From contig JBELLF010000016.1 of assembly GCA_042088875.1 (NCBI GenBank), positions 1-20,665 of the forward strand: 20,665 nt of DNA. Reading direction: 5' to 3'. The DNA is from Marisimplicoccus framensis_A (GTDB taxonomy: Bacteria; Bacteroidota; Bacteroidia; Flavobacteriales; Flavobacteriaceae). The position numbers and the translations under genes were made by a program. Below, piece by piece: positions 16,152 to 20,665 of the stretch. The notes below the pieces were generated by a model, which did not search any database, had not been told where the DNA came from, and worked only from the letters and a program-made list of their open reading frames with translations. Numbering within the stretch: position 1 is the stretch's first letter; each line of letters begins with the position of its first letter.

Positions 16152-16961
16152 TTGAAGTTACTGAAAGACAAAAAAATATTAGTCATTTCATCAGAGGTTG
16201 TTCCTTACCTCCCTCAAACAGAAAAGGCAGTTAATTCATTTACCGTGTCAAGGAAAATTAATGATAATGGAGGTATGACGAGAATTTTTATGCCTAAATA
16301 TGGAATTATTAACGAGAGAAGACATCAATTACATGAAGTCATAAGACTATCAGGTATGAATATGATTATTAATGATCTATATATGCCTTTAATCATTAAA
16401 GTAGCATCAATTCCTAAAGAAAGAATGCAAGTTTACTTTATTGATAACGAGGAATACTTCAAAAGAAAAGATCTTTTACTTGACAAAAACAAAAATTTAT
16501 TAAAGGATAATGATGAAAGAATGATCTTTTTTACAAAAGGAGTAATTGAAACAGTAAAAAAGTTAAACTGGATTCCAGATATTATTCATCTTCATGGATG
16601 GTTTACTTCATTATTTCCTCTATATCTTAAAAAATTATACTTTGACGATCCTATTTTTGAAAAAAGTAAAATAATTTCATCATTGTACTCAAAAGCTTTT
16701 GATGGAAGTCTATCTAAAACATTAGCAAAAAAAATTCAATTTGATGGAATCGACGAAAACCTAGATTCAATTTTGATACCAGATTTTCATTCATTGTCTG
16801 ATTTAATGATTAAGTTTTCAGATTCAGTAATTATTTCATCTGATAATATTGATAATGATTCAAAAACTTCTATTAATAAATATTCAAAGGATTCACTTTC
16901 TTTTGAAGATTCATCATCAGAGGAAAAATTAATGGATTTTTTATTAAAAAATATTGATTAA
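16152..16961 (+). CDS. Standalone half-length GT5 (starch/glycogen synthase N-domain-like) protein
   Basis: 269 residues resembling only the N-terminal Rossmann half of GT5 glycogen/starch synthases. It begins KKILVISSEVVPYL (7-20), then NDNGGMTRIFMPKYG (37-51), RMQVYFIDNEEYF (91-103) and DIIHLHGW (143-150), all GT5-like. The ADP-glucose-binding KxGGL motif expected near residue 20 is absent (the stretch reads PQTEKAVNSF), and the C-terminal nucleotide-sugar domain is missing: the protein ends in an acidic Ser-rich tail before a TAA. It is therefore unlikely to be a glycogen synthase by itself. There is no sign of a frameshift, and databases in my memory hold similar short proteins next to DUF4270 in Flavobacteriia, so it seems a conserved protein of unknown role. 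TTG start at 16152, with an in-frame TAG just upstream. Its stop overlaps the DUF4270 ATG (TAATG). Confidence 0.8.
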   Translation: MKLLKDKKILVISSEVVPYLPQTEKAVNSFTVSRKINDNGGMTRIFMPKYGIINERRHQLHEVIRLSGMNMIINDLYMPLIIKVASIPKERMQVYFIDNEEYFKRKDLLLDKNKNLLKDNDERMIFFTKGVIETVKKLNWIPDIIHLHGWFTSLFPLYLKKLYFDDPIFEKSKIISSLYSKAFDGSLSKTLAKKIQFDGIDENLDSILIPDFHSLSDLMIKFSDSVIISSDNIDNDSKTSINKYSKDSLSFEDSSSEEKLMDFLLKNID

Positions 16962-18705
16962 TGTTTACAAATAGAGTTAAGATAATTCTTCTGAGCCTGC
17001 TAATTTTTTTTACCTCTTCTTGCAATAAGGATTATTTCACTGTAGGTATAGAAATTTATGATAATCAGTTTGAAGATCTAAAGTCAAAATCATTTCCAGT
17101 ATTTTCATACCAAGAGTATTTTGAAAAAGTTCAGACTAATAACACTACAAATGTACATTTGGGGGTATATAATGATGATTTTTTTGGACAAATAAATTCG
17201 AGTTTTATATCACAGCTTGATGTATCCTTGCTGCAATCTTTTGGTGACTTTTCTCAAGAGCAGGAAAATGAAGGAAGTTTGCAAAATATAAGAATAATTG
17301 ATGAAGAGGAGCAAGTAACAGCAGTATACTTAGATCTGCCATTTTTTAATAATACTATTGATTCTGATAATGATGGAGTTATTGATATTTATGATGCCGA
17401 TCCTAACGACAGCTCAAGTGATTCTGATAATGATGGCCTTTCTGATATTTTTGAGCTCCAAGCGGGTACAAATCCCCTTAGCCAAGACACTGATAATGAT
17501 GGTATTTTAGATCCTCAGGATACAGAAATAACCGGTTATAATCCTGATAGTCAGGTTTATGAAATTGATTCAATATTTGGAAACAGAAACGCAGAATTTA
17601 GACTAAAAGTTTATGAATTAACCTATTATTTAAGTTCTTTAGATCCATCTAACAATTTTGAATCTATCAAAGAGTATTTTTCTAATGATGATTTTTACGA
17701 AGAAGGTTTTTATGGTCGAGAATTTCATAATGATATTGTAAGTCTTAATTTTGATGAAATTCCTATTCTTTATTTTGAGGACGACCCTTTTACGGATGAT
17801 GTAAATGAGCTAAATGAGATAAATTATTTTGAAACCCCTAGGATTAGAGTTCCTCTTGAAAAAGAATTCTTTCAACTTGCAATAGTAAATAAAGAAGGCG
17901 CCGATGATCTTATTAACCAGCAGAACTTCAATAATTATTTTAAAGGATTAATTATAAAGGCTGATAGTTTTTCAGATGATTTATATATGTTGTTAGACAT
18001 TTTAAATGCGAGGATAGTAATTGAATATACTTACAACTATTACAATACTAATGGTACAGTTGACGTATTAGATGATATTATTGAGAGGAAGAAAAAGTCT
18101 AATACAATACCTCTTGGAGGTGTTACAATAAATCTTTTTAATCAAAGCGGATATAATCAGGAAATAGTTAATGAAATAAATTCTTCAGCTGAAAGTACAC
18201 CATCTAAAATGATTTATTTGAATGGTTCTAAGTTCATCTCAAAACTGAAATTATTTTCTGAAGATAATTCTATCTCATCAGATTTAAACACCTTTAAGTC
18301 AAAGGATGTTTTAATTAACGAGGCTAATCTAATGTTATATATTGATGATAATATACATAGATCTAAATATGAATATCTACCTAAAAGACTCTACTTATAC
18401 TCATATAATAATGGAGAGCCTATTGAAGACTATAAAAAGGATTTCACAATTGATTTCAATGAGGGTTCTGTAAATGCAAATAAATATTATTACGGCGGGT
18501 TACTTCAATATGATTCAAATGATAAGCCAATTGGATATAAATTTAATGTAACAAACCATGTGTCTAATATTGTTAGATACGATTCTCTTAATGTAGATCT
18601 AGGACTAACACTTACAACTGACATTGAAAATGTTTTTCTGAGAAACGGCTATCTACCTGGTTCTAAAAGACTAAGGATTCCCGATGCATCTGTATCCTTT
18701 CCTTT
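16961..18705 (+). CDS. DUF4270 lipoprotein, 3' end lost in assembly gap
   Basis: 581 codons are readable before the N run; the true stop is not visible and any reading beyond 18805 is artefact. The N-terminus is a lipoprotein signal with lipobox FTSSC (Cys21), so the protein is surface or periplasm anchored after LspA processing. The body (for example FRLKVYELTYYLSSL, NEANLMLYIDD, LYLYSYNNGE) matches the DUF4270 family of Bacteroidota lipoproteins of unknown function. Residues 134-184 carry three Ca-binding thrombospondin-type-3-like motifs, DSDNDGVID, DSDNDGLSD and DTDNDGILD, inserted in the domain. The ATG overlaps the stop of the GT5-like gene, so both are probably co-translated. From family length I guess only a short C-terminal part is missing. 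Confidence 0.85.
17360..17502 (+). repeat. Three copies of a DxDNDG-coding repeat
   Basis: GATTCTGATAATGATGG occurs at 17360-17376 and again, identical, at 17420-17436, exactly 60 bases later; a copy with two changes (GACACTGATAATGATGG) lies at 17486-17502, 66 bases after the second. They encode the three calcium-binding D-x-D-N-D-G loops of the DUF4270 protein. The period is a multiple of three, so copy gain or loss would keep the frame. Confidence 0.9.
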
Positions 18706-18805
18706 NNNNNNNNNNNNNNNNNNNNNNNNNNNNNNNNNNNNNNNNNNNNNNNNNNNNNNNNNNNNNNNNNNNNNNNNNNNNNNNNNNNNNNNNNNNNNNN
18801 NNNNN
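18706..18805. other. Assembly gap of 100 N
   Basis: Exactly 100 N, the customary placeholder for a gap of unknown size. It lies between two convergent genes: it removes the end of the DUF4270 gene and stops two bases before the etfA stop codon. The real distance and any genes in it are unknown. Confidence 0.99.
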
Positions 18806-18807
18806 TA

Positions 18808-19755
18808 TTATCTAGCTTTAAGCTTCTTGATTAATTCAGGAACAACATCAAAAGCATCACCAATTATACCATAATCTGCAGCTTTAAAAAATGGAGCTTC
18901 AGGATCATTGTTAATTACCACCTTAACTTTTGAGGAGTTTATTCCAGCAAGATGTTGAATTGCACCAGATATCCCAATGGCAATATATAAATTTGATGCA
19001 ACAGGTTTACCGGTTTGTCCTACATGTTCACTATGCGGCCTCCAACCCAAATCAGAGACAGGTTTTGAACATGCAGTTGCAGCTCCTAAAACATCAGCTA
19101 ATTCTTCAATCATATGCCAATTTTCAGGCCCTTTAAGACCCCTTCCAGCTGATACTACAATATCTGCATCTGCAATTGTAACTTTGCTACTTTGCTTCTC
19201 TATATTTGATACCTTAAATGTTGTACTTATATTATTAAAATCTATATTCTCTATAACTCCATCTCCACTGTTCTCATTAATACCATACGAATTTGATGAG
19301 ATACTTATAATTTTTAAATCACCACTAATTTCTGTAGAAGAGAATGCTTTATTTGTAAAACAACTTCTTCTCACAATAAATGGATTTAAGCTTTCTGGAA
19401 GTTCAACAACATTTGATATATATGAAGAATCAGTAATTCCTGCTAGATAAGCACCAAGATACTTTGCATCTGCAGATGAGGAAAGTATTACTACTGAAAC
19501 ATCTTCTTTTTCAATAACTTGAGATAACACATTTGAATATGTTTTGGCAGTAAATCCCTTAAGGTTACTACTTTCAACATTAACTATTTTGTCTGCTCCA
19601 TATTTGTTTAATAATTCTATATCAGAACAATTAAAGCTTACACATATAAGTTTAGATCCCAATTCTTGCGATAGAGCTTTTCCATATGATACAGTCTCAA
19701 ATGATGATTTTTTTAATTTACCTTTTTCAGACTCTGAGTATACTAGTACTGACAT
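18808..19755 (-). CDS. etfA: Electron transfer flavoprotein alpha subunit
   Basis: FAD-carrying subunit of the soluble heterodimer that passes electrons from acyl-CoA and related dehydrogenases to the membrane ETF-quinone oxidoreductase. 315 residues, full length. The C-terminal FAD domain is intact: SAGRGLKGPENW (202-213), GQTGKPVAS (246-254), IGISGAIQHLAG (260-271), NNDPEAPFFKAADYGIIGD (282-300) and VPELIKKLK at the end. ATG start at 19755, four bases after the etfB stop. The TAA at 18810-18808 is visible just before the N gap, so the gene is complete despite it. Confidence 0.97.
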   Translation of the reverse strand: MSVLVYSESEKGKLKKSSFETVSYGKALSQELGSKLICVSFNCSDIELLNKYGADKIVNVESSNLKGFTAKTYSNVLSQVIEKEDVSVVILSSSADAKYLGAYLAGITDSSYISNVVELPESLNPFIVRRSCFTNKAFSSTEISGDLKIISISSNSYGINENSGDGVIENIDFNNISTTFKVSNIEKQSSKVTIADADIVVSAGRGLKGPENWHMIEELADVLGAATACSKPVSDLGWRPHSEHVGQTGKPVASNLYIAIGISGAIQHLAGINSSKVKVVINNDPEAPFFKAADYGIIGDAFDVVPELIKKLKAR

Positions 19756-19759
19756 ATTT

Positions 19760-20506
19760 CTAAATTACTTTTGCTTCATTTTCTAGTAAATCAATCAACT
19801 TATCAAGTTCATCAGGTTTTACCAATTTAACTTCACCTTTTTCCTCAGGTTTAAAGAATTTTTTATCAATAGTCCTGCTATTTATGTTTTGAGCTTTATT
19901 TACATCTAATGGTTTTTGACGAGCCATCATAATTCCTCTCATATTAGGGATGATTAGATCACTCTCCTCAACTAATCCCTTTTGAGCGCCAATAACTATA
20001 GGAAGATCACATTCACTAAATTCTGTACCACCAGATATTTCCCTAGCACATTTTGCTTTTCCGGATTCAATTTCAAGACTCACGCAATTAGTGATAAAGT
20101 TATAATCTAAAGAACCAGCGATCAGACCCGGTACAAGCCCTCCATTATAATCAATAGATTCTCGACCACATATTATTATATCGTATTTAACATTTTCACA
20201 ATGAGTTACAATTTCCTTTGCAACAGAATAAGCATCTTTTGCCTCACAATCAATTCTTATTGCTTTATCAGCTCCAATTGCTAGACATTTTCTTAAGATA
20301 GTATCAGCAGAGGAATCACCTACAGTAAGAGCAGTAACTGATGCTTTGTTAGAGTCTTTCATCCATACAGCTTTTGTTAAACCGAACTCATCGTTAGGAT
20401 TAATTATAAATTGGACTCCATTTTTATCAAATTTAGAGTCACTATCAGTAAAATTAATTTTTGATGTAGTATCAGGGACATTACTTATACAAACTAGGAT
20501 ATTCAT
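19760..20506 (-). CDS. etfB: Electron transfer flavoprotein beta subunit
   Basis: AMP-binding partner of EtfA in fatty-acid and amino-acid oxidation. 248 residues from ATG at 20506: MNILVCISNVPDTTSKI is the standard N-terminus, so the TTG three codons upstream (20515) is rejected. Seen: INPNDEFGLTKAV (about 36-48), VTALTVGD, DAYSVAKEI, IIICGRESIDYNGGLVPG, the family core that meets the recognition loop region, and MMARQKPLDV before the C-terminal arm that wraps around EtfA. It follows the unidentified gene on its right by five bases and precedes etfA by four, so all three look co-transcribed. Confidence 0.96.
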   Translation of the reverse strand: MNILVCISNVPDTTSKINFTDSDSKFDKNGVQFIINPNDEFGLTKAVWMKDSNKASVTALTVGDSSADTILRKCLAIGADKAIRIDCEAKDAYSVAKEIVTHCENVKYDIIICGRESIDYNGGLVPGLIAGSLDYNFITNCVSLEIESGKAKCAREISGGTEFSECDLPIVIGAQKGLVEESDLIIPNMRGIMMARQKPLDVNKAQNINSRTIDKKFFKPEEKGEVKLVKPDELDKLIDLLENEAKVI

Positions 20507-20511
20507 ATTAA

Positions 20512-20665
20512 TCAATATTTTAAATAATTTCTAAGGCCTTGAGTAAATTCTCCTTTATCAATATTCTTTAGTTTAATAATTCCCTGATTGTTGTTAATAT
20601 TAGACGATATCTTTCTTCTGTGAAGTTTCTCATATATATCAATACTAATTTTTTTTCTAGAATCT
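20512..20665 (-). CDS. C-terminal end of an unidentified protein (runs off right edge)
   Basis: The minus strand is open from the right edge to a TGA at 20514-20512, giving 50 residues: it begins DSRKKISIDIYEKLHRRK and ends GEFTQGLRNYLKY. The stop lies five bases before the etfB ATG, the spacing seen inside the operons of this window, which supports it as a real gene end. The composition is basic and polar without membrane segments or Cys. I do not recognise the family; too little is visible to assign one. Confidence 0.6.
   Translation of the reverse strand, partial: DSRKKISIDIYEKLHRRKISSNINNNQGIIKLKNIDKGEFTQGLRNYLKY

Noticed and set aside
16152..16961. Frameshifted or broken full-length glycogen synthase gene
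   Set aside because: The frame is clean, ends in a plausible tail, and the next 300 bases encode the DUF4270 lipoprotein, with no trace of a GT5 C-domain in any frame.
18806..18874. Continuation of the DUF4270 reading frame after the N run to a stop at 18872-18874
   Set aside because: It reads through unknown bases into the antisense of etfA; the peptide is unrelated to DUF4270 and etfA is clearly the real gene there.
18977..19450. 157-codon open frame on the plus strand opposite etfA, and similar ones at 412-714, 15424-15777 and 19544-19786
   Set aside because: They are antisense to well-supported conserved genes (etfA, pgi, panC) and show no recognisable domain; AT-rich codon bias produces such shadows.
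1..20665. CRISPR arrays, tRNA or rRNA genes, insertion sequences, phage or defence genes
   Set aside because: Coding density is nearly complete with housekeeping and envelope genes; no gene-free stretch over 100 bases could hold an array or RNA operon, and no transposase or terminal repeats are visible.

Overview
The window reads as a compact, very AT-rich chromosome segment from a Bacteroidota organism, most likely a marine member of the class Flavobacteriia and probably a single-cell or metagenome assembly. The evidence is the gene content (DUF3108, DUF4270, a carboxypeptidase-D-like/TonB receptor, a Cys-poor DksA-like protein between ileS and lspA, a half-length starch-synthase-like protein next to DUF4270), SusC/RagA-style secretion signals ending in S|Q, the near absence of Shine-Dalgarno sequences, tiny or overlapping intergenic distances, and one run of exactly 100 N. 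Almost all genes are housekeeping or envelope genes. I see no insertion sequence, phage, CRISPR array, tRNA or rRNA.

Layout. Positions 1-4637 hold a minus-strand run: uvrC, a secreted DUF3108 protein, an M23 peptidase lipoprotein and the first half of pgi, the last three joined by one-base TAATG overlaps. A plus-strand 5-formyltetrahydrofolate cyclo-ligase (4679-5248) diverges from uvrC and converges with lspA, leaving only 2 bases between stops. Positions 5251-9689 are the minus-strand block ileS, DksA-like gene, lspA. Positions 9751-16061 are a second minus-strand block, transcribed in the order panC, UPF0104 membrane protein, gdhA, recO, TonB-dependent receptor, with spacings from 5 bases down to overlaps. 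A 90-base divergent region precedes the plus-strand pair of a half-length GT5-like protein and a DUF4270 lipoprotein, which is cut by the 100-N gap (18706-18805). Beyond the gap lie minus-strand etfA, etfB and the C-terminal end of an unidentified gene that enters from the right edge.

Working together: the genes cover DNA repair (uvrC, recO), translation (ileS), lipoprotein maturation and envelope (lspA, M23, DUF3108, TonB receptor, DUF4270), one-carbon/CoA/nitrogen/carbon metabolism (cyclo-ligase, panC, gdhA, pgi) and electron transfer (etfAB). LspA would process the M23 and DUF4270 lipoproteins encoded nearby. No gene-free stretch exceeds 100 bases. I found no convincing new multi-gene defence or mobile system; the items most worth a second look are the half-length GT5-like protein paired with DUF4270, the Ca-binding repeats inside DUF4270, the His-to-Cys change in the M23 zinc site, and the high share of GTG/TTG starts.
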